Shown in pieces: positions 55,536 to 63,924 of a stretch of 64,000 nucleotides of DNA; position 1 is the first letter of the stretch; each line of letters begins with the position of its first letter. The position numbers and the translations under genes are program-made. The stretch covers positions 1,426,001-1,490,000 of the forward strand of contig NZ_CP059888.1 in NCBI RefSeq assembly GCF_016469335.1. The letters are read 5' to 3'. Origin of the DNA: Flocculibacter collagenilyticus (GTDB lineage: Bacteria; Pseudomonadota; Gammaproteobacteria; Enterobacterales; Alteromonadaceae). Below the pieces are notes generated by a model, which was given only the letters and a program-made list of their open reading frames with translations, had not been told where the DNA came from and did not search any database.

Positions 55536-55571
55536 AAAAAGCGCATTGAGTAGCAACTTAGTGTGCTTTTT
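55536..55571 (+). terminator. Terminator after the DUF3019 gene
   Basis: AAAAAGCGCA (55536-55545) pairs with TGTGCTTTTT (55562-55571) with one G-U pair, giving a 15-base loop and a U-rich right arm. It lies 27 bases after the stop and separates DUF3019 from the serine hydrolase gene. Confidence 0.65.
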
Positions 55572-55724
55572 GAGTTTAGAGGCTTCAATTTCAGCTAGTT
55601 CAGCTCTTAAATTATTTGAATTGTACAAAAAGCTACATTTTTAAATATCTCTATACGTCAAATCAATTTCAATCGTTTTAACCTTATCACGTCAAACAAA
55701 AACTAATGTGTAAGGAAGAATGAA

Positions 55725-56909
55725 ATGAATAAGATTAACGGTAAAAACGGCTTGGTAGCAATGTTGATGAGCTTGTCACTATTAACAGGTTGTGACAGTG
55801 GTAGTAGTAATACATCTAATAGTACTGCGGAAATAGTTAAAGCACCCGAGGAAGTACAGCAATCATTTGACTATCAAGCTGCTATTGATAGCGCCATTTC
55901 CGACGCGGTACCTGGCATTGTTTTATTGGTGGAGACGCCAGAGTCTAGATTTTTAGGGGCTGCTGGACTTGCAGATATTGAAACTCAGACCCCAATGCAA
56001 ACGTATCATGTTATGCCTACAGGCAGTGCAGGAAAAAAGCTCACAGCATTATTAACGGTATTGCTAGAACAAGAGGGTTTGCTTAGCTTAGACGCTAAGA
56101 TAAATACTTTTTTAGATGCTGAAATACTAAGCCAAATTGAAAACAGTGACCAAATCACCATTAGGCAATTGCTTAATAATACATCAGGTGTTTACAACTA
56201 TTTAGATGAACAAACAGCAACCGATTACTACAGTACGCTGTTAACTTCAGATTTATCTCAGCTTAAATTAGACCCGTTTGCATTGGCTTTCGCGTTAAAT
56301 AAACCTGCCTATGCAATGCCAGGTGAAGCATTTAACTATTCCAATACAGGTTATCTATTAGTTGGGTTAATTCTTGATAAGTTGTTAGGGGAGCACCACT
56401 CAGCTGCTATGCGAGAGAGAATCATTGAACCCCTAGGCATGAACAGTAGCTTTTATGGCGGTGTAGAAAAGCAAGTGGGCGATATTATTTCGGGGTATTA
56501 CCAGCACGACACATTTGGTACGCTTAATACTAAACCATTTTACGAGTCTATAGGTTATGCCGACGCACCTTTAAGGTCTAATGTTGAAGATTTAGCGGCG
56601 CTACTCAAACATATTGTCTCGCCTGACTCTGTATTTTCTCAAGAGGTACAAAGCAAGTTCTTTGAACAGGCGTCGTTGGTCAAAATTAGCGAGGCTCAAG
56701 AATATGGCTTAGGAATTTACAAAGAAAGAATTAATAATAAAACCGTTTATCATCACGGAGGCATTGAAGCGGGGTATTCTACAACTAATATTTTCATTGC
56801 AGAGACACAGACTAGTATCACCGCCTTTTTCAACTGTGGTTTAAATGTGCAATGTGAAGTTGAATCAGATAAAGTCGTGCACGCTATCTTAAATAATGAA
56901 TTAAAATAA
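55725..56909 (+). CDS. Serine-hydrolase lipoprotein (class C beta-lactamase / PBP-like family)
   Basis: This 394-residue protein carries a lipobox, LLTGC near residue 23, so it is probably a lipoprotein. The catalytic positions are S101-A-G-K104, Y205-S-N207 and H343-H-G-G346 in place of KTG, as in esterase/peptidase members rather than true beta-lactamases. Gly-Lys and FNYSNTGYLLVG are well conserved. It lies between DUF3019 and the response regulator gene, 39 bases before the latter, so it is probably part of the same envelope-response unit and may act on peptidoglycan or a peptide. It is distinct from the serine hydrolase at 7794. Confidence 0.85.
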   Translation: MNKINGKNGLVAMLMSLSLLTGCDSGSSNTSNSTAEIVKAPEEVQQSFDYQAAIDSAISDAVPGIVLLVETPESRFLGAAGLADIETQTPMQTYHVMPTGSAGKKLTALLTVLLEQEGLLSLDAKINTFLDAEILSQIENSDQITIRQLLNNTSGVYNYLDEQTATDYYSTLLTSDLSQLKLDPFALAFALNKPAYAMPGEAFNYSNTGYLLVGLILDKLLGEHHSAAMRERIIEPLGMNSSFYGGVEKQVGDIISGYYQHDTFGTLNTKPFYESIGYADAPLRSNVEDLAALLKHIVSPDSVFSQEVQSKFFEQASLVKISEAQEYGLGIYKERINNKTVYHHGGIEAGYSTTNIFIAETQTSITAFFNCGLNVQCEVESDKVVHAILNNELK

Positions 56910-56948
56910 TAGATTAGGGTACGCTCTAAAGAAGTAAGTAAAATAAAA

Positions 56949-57686
56949 ATGACAAAAACAACACAATATACCGCTCATATTTTAATCGTGGAAGATGACG
57001 CTAGTTTGGTTGATTGGGTCAAAGAGTACTTAGAATTGAAACTCTATCAAGTGACTGTTATCGACCGTGGAGATTTAGCTGTACCTTTTATTAAAGAGCA
57101 TAATCCAGACCTCGTTATTCTTGATGGCATGTTACCTGGTCTGGATGGTATTGATGTGTTAAAAGCCGTTAGACCTGACTTTACAAATACTATTCTGATG
57201 GTGACGGCAAGAGACGAAGAGCTAGATGAAGTACTTGGCCTGGAAATGGGGGCAGATGATTATCTCACTAAACCTATTCGAGCCAATGTACTTGCGACTA
57301 AAATTCGTAAGAATTTAGCGCGACAAACACTCATCCAGCAAAGTCAAAAGAGTACAGAGGACGATACAAGCAGTGAAGAGACTATTCAATACGGAAACTT
57401 TAAGATAGATAAGCAAGCGCGCTCTGTTGAACTGAATGATGCCGTAGTAGATATTTCTTCGAATGAATTTGATTTGTTATGGTCACTTGCAGTGCGTGCT
57501 GGTAATACGGTTACTCGTGACGAGTTAATTCAATCGTTAAGAGGATTCGATTACGACGGCTTCGATCGTACGGTTGATTTAATCGTTTCTAAGTTGCGAA
57601 AAAAGCTTAAAGATAACGCGACTAAGCCATACCGTATTAAAACCGTATGGGGTAAAGGTTATTTGTTAGTTAAAAGTGCTTGGTAA
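56949..57686 (+). CDS. OmpR/PhoB-family response regulator
   Basis: This 245-residue DNA-binding regulator has a receiver domain at residues ~10-125 (ILIVEDDASL; D59 in LVILDGMLPG; TARDEELDEVLGLEMGADDYLTKP with the conserved Thr and Lys) and a winged-helix domain at ~145-243 (NEFDLLWSLAVRAGNTVTRDELIQSLRGFDYDGFDRTVDLIVSKLRKKL, then IKTVWGKGYLL). It starts 39 bases after the serine hydrolase gene and ends three bases before the kinase gene, so the pair is co-translated. It probably activates the MipA-DUF3019-hydrolase genes upstream. Confidence 0.95.
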   Translation: MTKTTQYTAHILIVEDDASLVDWVKEYLELKLYQVTVIDRGDLAVPFIKEHNPDLVILDGMLPGLDGIDVLKAVRPDFTNTILMVTARDEELDEVLGLEMGADDYLTKPIRANVLATKIRKNLARQTLIQQSQKSTEDDTSSEETIQYGNFKIDKQARSVELNDAVVDISSNEFDLLWSLAVRAGNTVTRDELIQSLRGFDYDGFDRTVDLIVSKLRKKLKDNATKPYRIKTVWGKGYLLVKSAW

Positions 57687-57689
57687 CTA

Positions 57690-58973
57690 ATGCGCTATCT
57701 ACTTATATCTTTAATAACGGTTACTGTTTTAGCAACGGTTAGTCTGGGCTGGCTTTTCGATATGGTATACGCGCAATACCAACAAGAAAATCGATCCGTA
57801 ACAACGATCGAAATGGCTGAAGGAATAGGAAGAGACTTGGCTACAGTGATTGACTCAACGTCAAACATTAACGAGTTTTTATCTCATTGGCCAACAAACA
57901 GTCAGTACACTATTTATATTAATGAGTTAGAAGAGGTCGCATTACCAAGAGCGCTTATGGAGCAACTCATGCAGGGCGAGCTAGTAAATTTAGAAACACA
58001 GCACAGCCAATTGCTGCATTTTTACCTTAGTAACAAGCAACAAATTTTGGTGTTTGAATTCCCGCGATTATCACAGGCAAGTAAATATACAGATCAGCAA
58101 TACATGTTGACCTTATCGTTTTACGTATCACTTGTTTTATTATTTTTGATCTGGGCTTACCCATTACTAAAGCAATTATCTTCATTGAGAAAGGCAGCCA
58201 AGTCATTCGGCAATGGCAAGTTAGATGAGCAAATTTCAACTCACTCCGTATCTTATATCCGAGATATCGAACTTGAGTTTAATACGATGGCAAAACGCAT
58301 TAATAGTTTGGTTGGTGATGTGAAATTATTGAGTACCGCAGTGTCACACGACTTAAGAACGCCGCTAGCTAGGATTCGGTTTGGTCTTGATACCTTAGAG
58401 GAGGTTGAAGATAGCGCACAACGTATAAGGCTACAGCAAAAGCTTGGCAAAGATGTTGACGAAATGACCTCGCTTGTAGAAGCGCTGTTAAATTTTGCAA
58501 GGCTTGACCAACAAACGTTGACACTCAAAAAAGTACCCGTTGAACTTACTCAATTGCTCAATGAATGCATTGACAGCAAACAATGCGATACAGTTGAAAT
58601 TAGTTTTAACTGTAATGAGCAACAAATGACGGCAAATGCCGATAGACATTACTTAAAGATGGCGCTTAATAATATTATTCAAAATGCCATCAATTATGGG
58701 CAAAGCAGGGTAAACGTTGATATAGACGTTGAGGGGGATGCTTTTGTTGTTCGAGTTTCTGATGACGGCGAAGGGATACCCGAAAAAATGCGAGAACAAA
58801 TAGTTAAGCCGTTTATTCGTGGAGTGAGAGGTGGGGCAGGCCATAAAGGGCATGGAGTTGGACTAGCGATTGTAAAACGAGTGCTTGATTGGCATAACGC
58901 TGTTCTAGTCATTGGCGACTCTCATGAACTTTCTGGCGCTGAATTTAAGATAGTATTTCCTAAGAACAATTAA
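57690..58973 (+). CDS. Sensor histidine kinase
   Basis: This 427-residue inner-membrane kinase has two transmembrane segments (about 5-25 and 140-160) around a ~110-residue periplasmic sensor domain, then a HAMP domain. The phospho-acceptor is H220 in VSHDLRTPLARIRFG. The ATPase domain shows the N box (LKMALNNIIQNAINYG) near 330, the G1 box VSDDGEGIP near 360 and the G2 box GHGVGLAIVKRVLDWH near 390. It is the partner of the preceding regulator. The small periplasmic domain points to sensing of an envelope stimulus such as cationic peptides, but this is inference. Confidence 0.95.
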   Translation: MRYLLISLITVTVLATVSLGWLFDMVYAQYQQENRSVTTIEMAEGIGRDLATVIDSTSNINEFLSHWPTNSQYTIYINELEEVALPRALMEQLMQGELVNLETQHSQLLHFYLSNKQQILVFEFPRLSQASKYTDQQYMLTLSFYVSLVLLFLIWAYPLLKQLSSLRKAAKSFGNGKLDEQISTHSVSYIRDIELEFNTMAKRINSLVGDVKLLSTAVSHDLRTPLARIRFGLDTLEEVEDSAQRIRLQQKLGKDVDEMTSLVEALLNFARLDQQTLTLKKVPVELTQLLNECIDSKQCDTVEISFNCNEQQMTANADRHYLKMALNNIIQNAINYGQSRVNVDIDVEGDAFVVRVSDDGEGIPEKMREQIVKPFIRGVRGGAGHKGHGVGLAIVKRVLDWHNAVLVIGDSHELSGAEFKIVFPKNN

Positions 58974-59245
58974 CCTGAATTCAAATGGTATCGACTACTG
59001 GCAGGTAGGTGTATTTCAGTATTTCATTTATAGCGTTACTCAAGAAATCAGATAATAAGTGGCGCACTCATGATTAAACAGTGAGGCGATAACATCAACC
59101 TATCGTCGCAAGTATGGCAATATTTGCTCGTAGTTATTGATCCTTGTTAAAAACATTATTCTTGTTTGTGGTAGAATGCAGCCCAATTATAACGTTAGAA
59201 ATTTAGCAACTGTCTAAACACAGCCACTCACCAAGAGATATAAAA

Positions 59246-59998
59246 TTGGAAGAATTATTAAAGCCGATCAAGGGGTTTTTGGGGTGTGAAACTCCTACCG
59301 AATGGATCGAGGAAGCCATAAAAGAAGAAAACCTCCCAACATTGCTATTAGATCATCTAGTATGCGAACTCAAGGCTGCCCAAAGTGCGATGTTTATGAT
59401 ACGTAAGTATGCCGTTGATAAAGAAAGTGGTGATGCCTTGCTAGCTTGGTTAAAGCCATTTGAGGACTTTTCTTATAGGAAAGAAGGTGACTGGAAAGAT
59501 TTGGCTAAATACAATAATTTAACCAAAGCAATGCTGCCTAAGTCTGGCACACCCTACGGCCAAGATTTGATCAATAAAATGGTGCTGCTAATCAAAGAAG
59601 AGTTGCATCACTTTTATCAAGTTTTAGAGATCATGGATGAATACGATATCCCATATGAAAACATCAGCTCTAGCCGCTATGCCAAAGGGATGTTGACTCA
59701 CGTTACCAATCATGAACCTCACACGTTAATTGATAAGTTAATTTGCGGCGCTTACATCGAAGCCCGTTCATGTGAGCGTTTCGCTAAACTAGCGCCACAC
59801 GTTGATAAACGCTTGGGCGACTTTTATGTTTCATTACTTCGCTCAGAAGCGCGTCATTACCAAGACTATTTAACGTTAGCAGAAGAAATTGCGGGCCATG
59901 ATATTTCTGAAAGGGTAGCTTACTTTGGCAAGGTAGAAGCTGATTTGATTTCATCGCCAGATGAAGACTTTAAGTTTCACAGTGGCTTACCAGTTTAA
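59246..59998 (+). CDS. miaE: tRNA-(ms2io6A37) hydroxylase
   Basis: This 250-residue di-iron enzyme hydroxylates the isopentenyl group of 2-methylthio-N6-isopentenyl-A37 in tRNA. The start is TTG 59246. Iron-ligand motifs are visible in LVCELKAAQSA near 42, IKEELHHFYQVLEIMDEY near 115, and ARSCERFAKLA with SEARHYQDYLTLAEEI near 175-210, giving the two E-x-x-H units. The length matches MiaE. It is monocistronic with a perfect 12-base hairpin after its stop. The 272-base region upstream shows no gene. Confidence 0.93.
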   Translation: MEELLKPIKGFLGCETPTEWIEEAIKEENLPTLLLDHLVCELKAAQSAMFMIRKYAVDKESGDALLAWLKPFEDFSYRKEGDWKDLAKYNNLTKAMLPKSGTPYGQDLINKMVLLIKEELHHFYQVLEIMDEYDIPYENISSSRYAKGMLTHVTNHEPHTLIDKLICGAYIEARSCERFAKLAPHVDKRLGDFYVSLLRSEARHYQDYLTLAEEIAGHDISERVAYFGKVEADLISSPDEDFKFHSGLPV

Positions 59999-60025
59999 GC
60001 ACCCTCACACCCTTTAGCATTAATA

Positions 60026-60060
60026 ACCAATAACAGCTTTTATTCTGGGCTGTTATTGGT
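60026..60060. terminator. Perfect hairpin after miaE, no U-tract
   Basis: ACCAATAACAGC (60026-60037) and GCTGTTATTGGT (60049-60060) are perfect 12-base arms around an 11-base loop, starting 28 bases after the miaE stop. CGTCATTC follows instead of a T-run, as with several other hairpins in the window. Confidence 0.55.
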
Positions 60061-60121
60061 CGTCATTCATTGTCTAACTTAGTCGCCGTTTAAGTTCTTC
60101 GTAGGCTAGCGTTTACTTGCT

Positions 60122-60970
60122 TTAGCTTTCACTTTTTTCTTTGTAAACATCAAAATCTAATAAGTCTATTTTGATGTGTTTACACGCAAAGATAAATATC
60201 ACCAACATATAAAGGCTGTGCATTGAGTCTTGTAATTGCGGTTGATTAACTGCCGAAAATATAATGCTTAATGAAATATGAACAGTCATTGCGATGCTTA
60301 CAAACACCGCAATTTTTATTGAGTTTTGAAGTTGTAAAAACTTATCTTGTGACGACATAAGAGGAACACTATTTTTGCCATATAATTGACGTAAAATAAG
60401 CGTGGCAAAAAATAGGTTTAAAAAGGTGACACCCGCAATGTTGCCTAGACCTGCAAACCCATCAAATGGGTGATACATAAAATATACGACCAGTGCGATA
60501 AATAATAGATAACAGATACCAGCGGCATATAAATAATATGGGCTAACGTAATGAGATAATTTTCTGGGGGTTAAGTCTGCATAGCGCTTGTTACTTTTAT
60601 TCGAAAGCTTCATTATTTTGGAATATTCACAGCCTGCATATGATGCGTATAGTATGGGAATAACTTGTATAAAAATGTAGCCTGTAATCACAGTGCCATT
60701 ATCCCAATTAAGTAGCTGACCATTTGAGGCAGTAATGCCATGAATTAAAATACCAAGCCCTATTAATAAGGCCGTTAAATTTAAGTCACTATAAAACCGC
60801 ATTTTTCTTTCTAGTACACTTAACGGCAATGGGTATAATTTGGGATATTCTTCTGGTGGGTGCGTTCGTATAATATCGCGTGTTATCGCTAAAAATTTTC
60901 TGGGGTAATAGTGAGAAATGATCACTATTTGGGCGAAAAATAGAATATAAAATAGTACTTCAATGTTCAT
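60122..60970 (-). CDS. Integral membrane protein, partner of a YtrA-type regulator
   Basis: This 282-residue protein has about seven to eight hydrophobic helices starting at residue 3 (VLFYILFFAQIVIISHYY) and a basic loop near 20-50 (YPRKFLAITRDIIRTHPPEEYPKLYPL). I do not recognise the family. It begins 40 bases after the GntR gene and both lie on the minus strand, so it is probably the regulated target. YtrA-type GntR regulators often control ABC or other membrane transport genes, so a transport or membrane-integrity role is possible; no ATPase is present here. Confidence 0.7.
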   Translation of the reverse strand: MNIEVLFYILFFAQIVIISHYYPRKFLAITRDIIRTHPPEEYPKLYPLPLSVLERKMRFYSDLNLTALLIGLGILIHGITASNGQLLNWDNGTVITGYIFIQVIPILYASYAGCEYSKIMKLSNKSNKRYADLTPRKLSHYVSPYYLYAAGICYLLFIALVVYFMYHPFDGFAGLGNIAGVTFLNLFFATLILRQLYGKNSVPLMSSQDKFLQLQNSIKIAVFVSIAMTVHISLSIIFSAVNQPQLQDSMHSLYMLVIFIFACKHIKIDLLDFDVYKEKSES

Positions 60971-61010
60971 CGTCTTTTCCTTTTGAATTGTTTTACGTAA
61001 AAGTAAAATA

Positions 61011-61394
61011 TTATTGTTTAATACGATTATTCATTAAGTTGCCAAATGCGATTCGAATTTCTGAATCTGTAACACCTTCACTTTTTAATGCTGAAATTGT
61101 TTTTTGAAGCTTTTCTGTTGCAAGGTCGCCTAAATTGGTTTGGCAATTTGCAAAGGCTTCCGGATGAACAAAAGTTCCTCTATACCCTTTTGTTTGTATT
61201 ACCAAATCTCGCTCTAACAGCCGATATGCTTTAGCAACGGTTTTGTTATTAACATCCAAATCATTTGCCAGCTGTCTGATTGAGGGCAGTGCATCGCCAG
61301 TTTTAATCTTTTTTTGCAGCACTGCCTGCTTAATTTGCTGGATGAGTTGTGAGTACAAAGGCATCGGCGCATCTATATCAATCAATATTTGCAT
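61011..61394 (-). CDS. GntR-family regulator, YtrA subfamily
   Basis: This 127-residue protein has an N-terminal GntR winged helix at ~8-75 (MPLYSQLIQQIKQAVLQKKIKTGDALPSIRQLANDLDVNNKTVAKAYRLLERDLVIQTKGYRGTFV-type sequence) and a short C-terminal helical tail of about 40 residues. Lack of a ligand-binding domain marks the YtrA subfamily. It is co-transcribed with the membrane protein gene downstream and faces the TPR protein gene across a 187-base divergent region that carries a dyad, so it may regulate both sides. Confidence 0.9.
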   Translation of the reverse strand: MQILIDIDAPMPLYSQLIQQIKQAVLQKKIKTGDALPSIRQLANDLDVNNKTVAKAYRLLERDLVIQTKGYRGTFVHPEAFANCQTNLGDLATEKLQKTISALKSEGVTDSEIRIAFGNLMNNRIKQ

Positions 61395-61433
61395 TATTTC
61401 AACTTTGTTAATTGTGTATTTAAATGTTTAACA

Positions 61434-61457
61434 TGTACCACTAGTAACAATGGTACA
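61434..61457. promoter_or_regulatory. Candidate operator of the YtrA-type regulator
   Basis: TGTACCA and TGGTACA (61434-61440 and 61451-61457) form a perfect inverted repeat with a ten-base spacer, 40 bases upstream of the GntR start codon and 125 bases upstream of the divergent TPR gene. YtrA-type regulators bind such spaced dyads and autoregulate; binding here is inferred. Confidence 0.5.
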
Positions 61458-61581
61458 ACTGGTTCTTTATAAACGCAAGGTTTATGGGTGAAAAATAGAC
61501 AATTGGTAAGTCGACATTTTTCATGATTTAAATGTTAATTACGGTTTATTTGTACCTGTTTTTTTAATTAAGCACTAAGCT

Positions 61582-62283
61582 ATGAGTCATAATAAAAATC
61601 AACACACTTGCAAGCAGGTTCTTATGAGGCTATTAAAAATCACTGGTATATCGATAATGTGGGCAATTTTATTTGTAGGGATTGCTGCTTATGCTCATTC
61701 AAATTCAAGTGACGCGCTGCAAAACATCAAACATGAATGGGCAAAAGTAGAATTCACTCTTAAGGGAGATGAACAACAGCGTGCTTACCAAGATTTACTA
61801 AAAGATATAGTTAAGTTAGTGAAGCAGCATCCAAAACAAGCAGAGGTGTGGGTTTGGCGAGGCATTATCGAGTCGAGTTATGCCGGGGTTAAAGAGGGTG
61901 TTAGCGCCTTAAAATTGGCTAAGAAGGCCAAAAAGTCATTAGAAAGATCATTACACATCAATGATAGCGCATTAGGTGGTGCCGCTTATATTAGCTTGGG
62001 GGCATTATATTATCGAGTTCCTGGTAAACCCATTTCGTTTGGTGATGATAATAAAGCGGAGCGCTTGCTAAAAAAGGCGTTACAATTTAATCCGAATGGA
62101 ATGGATGCAAACTTTTTTTATGGTGAATACTTGTTTAAGAAACATAAATACGATGAGGCTAAAAAGTATTTATTAATTGCTAAAAATGCTACAGCGCAAA
62201 TGGAAAGGCCGTTAGTCGATAAGCATCGACGTTTAGAAATTGATGAAGTGCTTGCCAAGGTAAACAAAGAACTAGTCAATTAG
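61582..62283 (+). CDS. TPR-like hypothetical protein, signal-anchored
   Basis: This 233-residue protein has a hydrophobic N-terminal segment (~20-40, ITGISIMWAILFVGIAAYAHS) acting as signal peptide or anchor, so the rest is periplasmic. Residues ~60-230 contain TPR-like helix pairs, including KQAEVWVWRGIIESSYAG, GAAYISLGALYYRVPG and a KALQFNPNGMDANFFYGEYLFKKHKYDEAKKYLLIA repeat. It resembles small TRAP/TPR proteins of unknown function found in marine gammaproteobacteria. A second in-frame ATG at 61624 is an alternative start. It converges with lpxH, overlapping its stop by eight bases. Confidence 0.7.
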   Translation: MSHNKNQHTCKQVLMRLLKITGISIMWAILFVGIAAYAHSNSSDALQNIKHEWAKVEFTLKGDEQQRAYQDLLKDIVKLVKQHPKQAEVWVWRGIIESSYAGVKEGVSALKLAKKAKKSLERSLHINDSALGGAAYISLGALYYRVPGKPISFGDDNKAERLLKKALQFNPNGMDANFFYGEYLFKKHKYDEAKKYLLIAKNATAQMERPLVDKHRRLEIDEVLAKVNKELVN

Positions 62284-63028
62284 GGTAGGTATCTGGGCGA
62301 TTGAACGGCTTATATACAAGGTGTTTTTCTTGCTCAGAAACTACTAAATAACTACCTTGAGTGTACCAGTCGCCTAACACTATACGAGTTTTACTGTTCT
62401 TATATGCAGTAAAATTGTGAGTCGCCGGGCGGTGAGTGTGACCGTGAATGAGTAAATTTACATCATATTTATCCATCACAACTTCAACATCATGTTGCAC
62501 TACGTCAAGTAAGTTTAGATCAACACCTTGCTGTGATTCTTTACTTTTCATTCTGGCGTTGCGTGCGATACGCTTGCGCAAAAATAGCGGTAAATTAAGC
62601 ATGATGCATTGCCACCATTTAGAGCGAGATTGCTTTCTAAACTTTTGGTATTTTATATCTTGAGTACACAGTTGATCGCCATGCATAATCAGCGCTTGTT
62701 CGCCATATAAATTAATCAATTGCTCTTCCGGTAATAATGTCATTCCGCATTGTGTGGCGTATTTTTTTCCTAAAAGAAAATCACGATTACCATGGATGAA
62801 AAATACCGGACAAATATTGCTGCTGATGTAGTTTAGTTTGTTGGCGATAGTCTGCTGCAATGCTGACTGTTCATCATCACCTATCCACACCTCAAAAAAA
62901 TCACCCAAAATATACAAGGCATCGCAATTAGATGTGACATGCTCTTCTAAAAAAGAATAGAAGCATGCAGTGATATCTGGACGACTTTCAGTTAGATGCA
63001 GATCAGCAATAAAAAGGGTATAGCGCAT
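62276..63028 (-). CDS. lpxH: UDP-2,3-diacylglucosamine diphosphatase
   Basis: This 250-residue metallophosphoesterase cleaves UDP-2,3-diacylglucosamine to lipid X and UMP in lipid A synthesis, at the inner membrane surface. Metal ligands: FIADLHLTESRPDI near 8, ILGDFFEVWIGDD near 42, FIHGNRDFLLG near 80, ALIMHGDQLCTQD near 115 and LIHGHTHRPA near 195. The basic region with RKRIARNARMKSKE fits a membrane-associated surface helix. Its stop overlaps the convergent TPR gene by eight bases. ppiB and lpxH are on the same strand, as in E. coli where they are neighbours. Confidence 0.95.
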   Translation of the reverse strand: MRYTLFIADLHLTESRPDITACFYSFLEEHVTSNCDALYILGDFFEVWIGDDEQSALQQTIANKLNYISSNICPVFFIHGNRDFLLGKKYATQCGMTLLPEEQLINLYGEQALIMHGDQLCTQDIKYQKFRKQSRSKWWQCIMLNLPLFLRKRIARNARMKSKESQQGVDLNLLDVVQHDVEVVMDKYDVNLLIHGHTHRPATHNFTAYKNSKTRIVLGDWYTQGSYLVVSEQEKHLVYKPFNRPDTYPN

Positions 63029-63071
63029 AATAAATTAACGTAGGAATACCAATAAAGTTGGAAGTGGTGGT

Positions 63072-63107
63072 GATTAGCTTTTAGTTATGGCTAAGTAAAA
63101 GCTAATC
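63072..63107. terminator. Perfect hairpin between ppiB and lpxH, no U-tract
   Basis: GATTAGCTTTTA (63072-63083) and TAAAAGCTAATC (63096-63107) are exact 12-base arms around a 12-base loop, 48 bases past the ppiB stop on the minus strand. No U-tract follows in the ppiB direction. Confidence 0.55.
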
Positions 63108-63154
63108 GAAAAGCACTATTATTTTATATTGAAATAATAGTTAAACTAAGTAGA

Positions 63155-63646
63155 TTAATCGATTTCAACAGACTCGATAATCACGTTAGTTACAGGTACA
63201 TCTTGGTGGAAACCACTCGTGCCAGTTGGTACGTTTTTGATTTCTTCAACAACTTCTTTGCCATCAACAACTTCGCCGAATACACAGTAGCCCCAGCCAT
63301 CAGGTGTTTCTGCTCTGAAGTCTAAAAAGTTATTGTCTGAAACATTGATAAAAAACTGTGCTGTAGCAGAGTGAGGATCTGGCGTTCTTGCCATGGCTAC
63401 AGTGAACGCTTTGTTTTGTACGCCGTTATTAGCTTCATTTTTGATAGGATCTTTAGCGTCTTTTTGAGTCATGTCTGGCTCAAAGCCACCGCCTTGGATC
63501 ATAAAGCCATCAATAACACGGTGAAAAATGGTGTTATCGTAAAAGCCTTCTTTTGCGTAAGCTAAAAAGTTTGCCACTGTTTCAGGCGCTTTGTCTTCAA
63601 AAAGTGCTAGTTTAATTGAGCCAAAGTTTGTTTTAAGCGTAACCAT
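63155..63646 (-). CDS. ppiB: Cytoplasmic peptidyl-prolyl cis-trans isomerase B
   Basis: This 163-residue cyclophilin has no signal peptide. [59 protein letters not shown] carries the catalytic Arg in FHRVI, with the QGGG loop and [27 protein letters not shown] giving the rest of the proline pocket. [14 protein letters not shown] closes the barrel. The length and lack of a leader indicate the cytoplasmic PpiB form. The divergent neighbour is cysS, the same arrangement as in E. coli. Confidence 0.96.
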   Translation of the reverse strand: MVTLKTNFGSIKLALFEDKAPETVANFLAYAKEGFYDNTIFHRVIDGFMIQGGGFEPDMTQKDAKDPIKNEANNGVQNKAFTVAMARTPDPHSATAQFFINVSDNNFLDFRAETPDGWGYCVFGEVVDGKEVVEEIKNVPTGTSGFHQDVPVTNVIIESVEID

Positions 63647-63924
63647 ATTTCTCTCTAAGGAATATTTAAAAGAAATTATTTTAGCTGCTTATCAATTATT
63701 CTGAAAGAGGTAAGGCAAAAGAAGGTTAAATCAGTGTTTACTACACAGGTTATTAGCGGGGCTTTTAAAAGTACTTAGTTTAGCTAGATTGACTGTATTA
63801 CTGGTGATAGAATCGCGAGCTAGTTGTGTGTTGGTAGAATATTTATTTTACTAACTACCCATAAAGTCCAAAGAAACGGCATTAGTCGTTATCTAGCAGT
63901 CATTTAAATTAAAGGAAAACGTAA

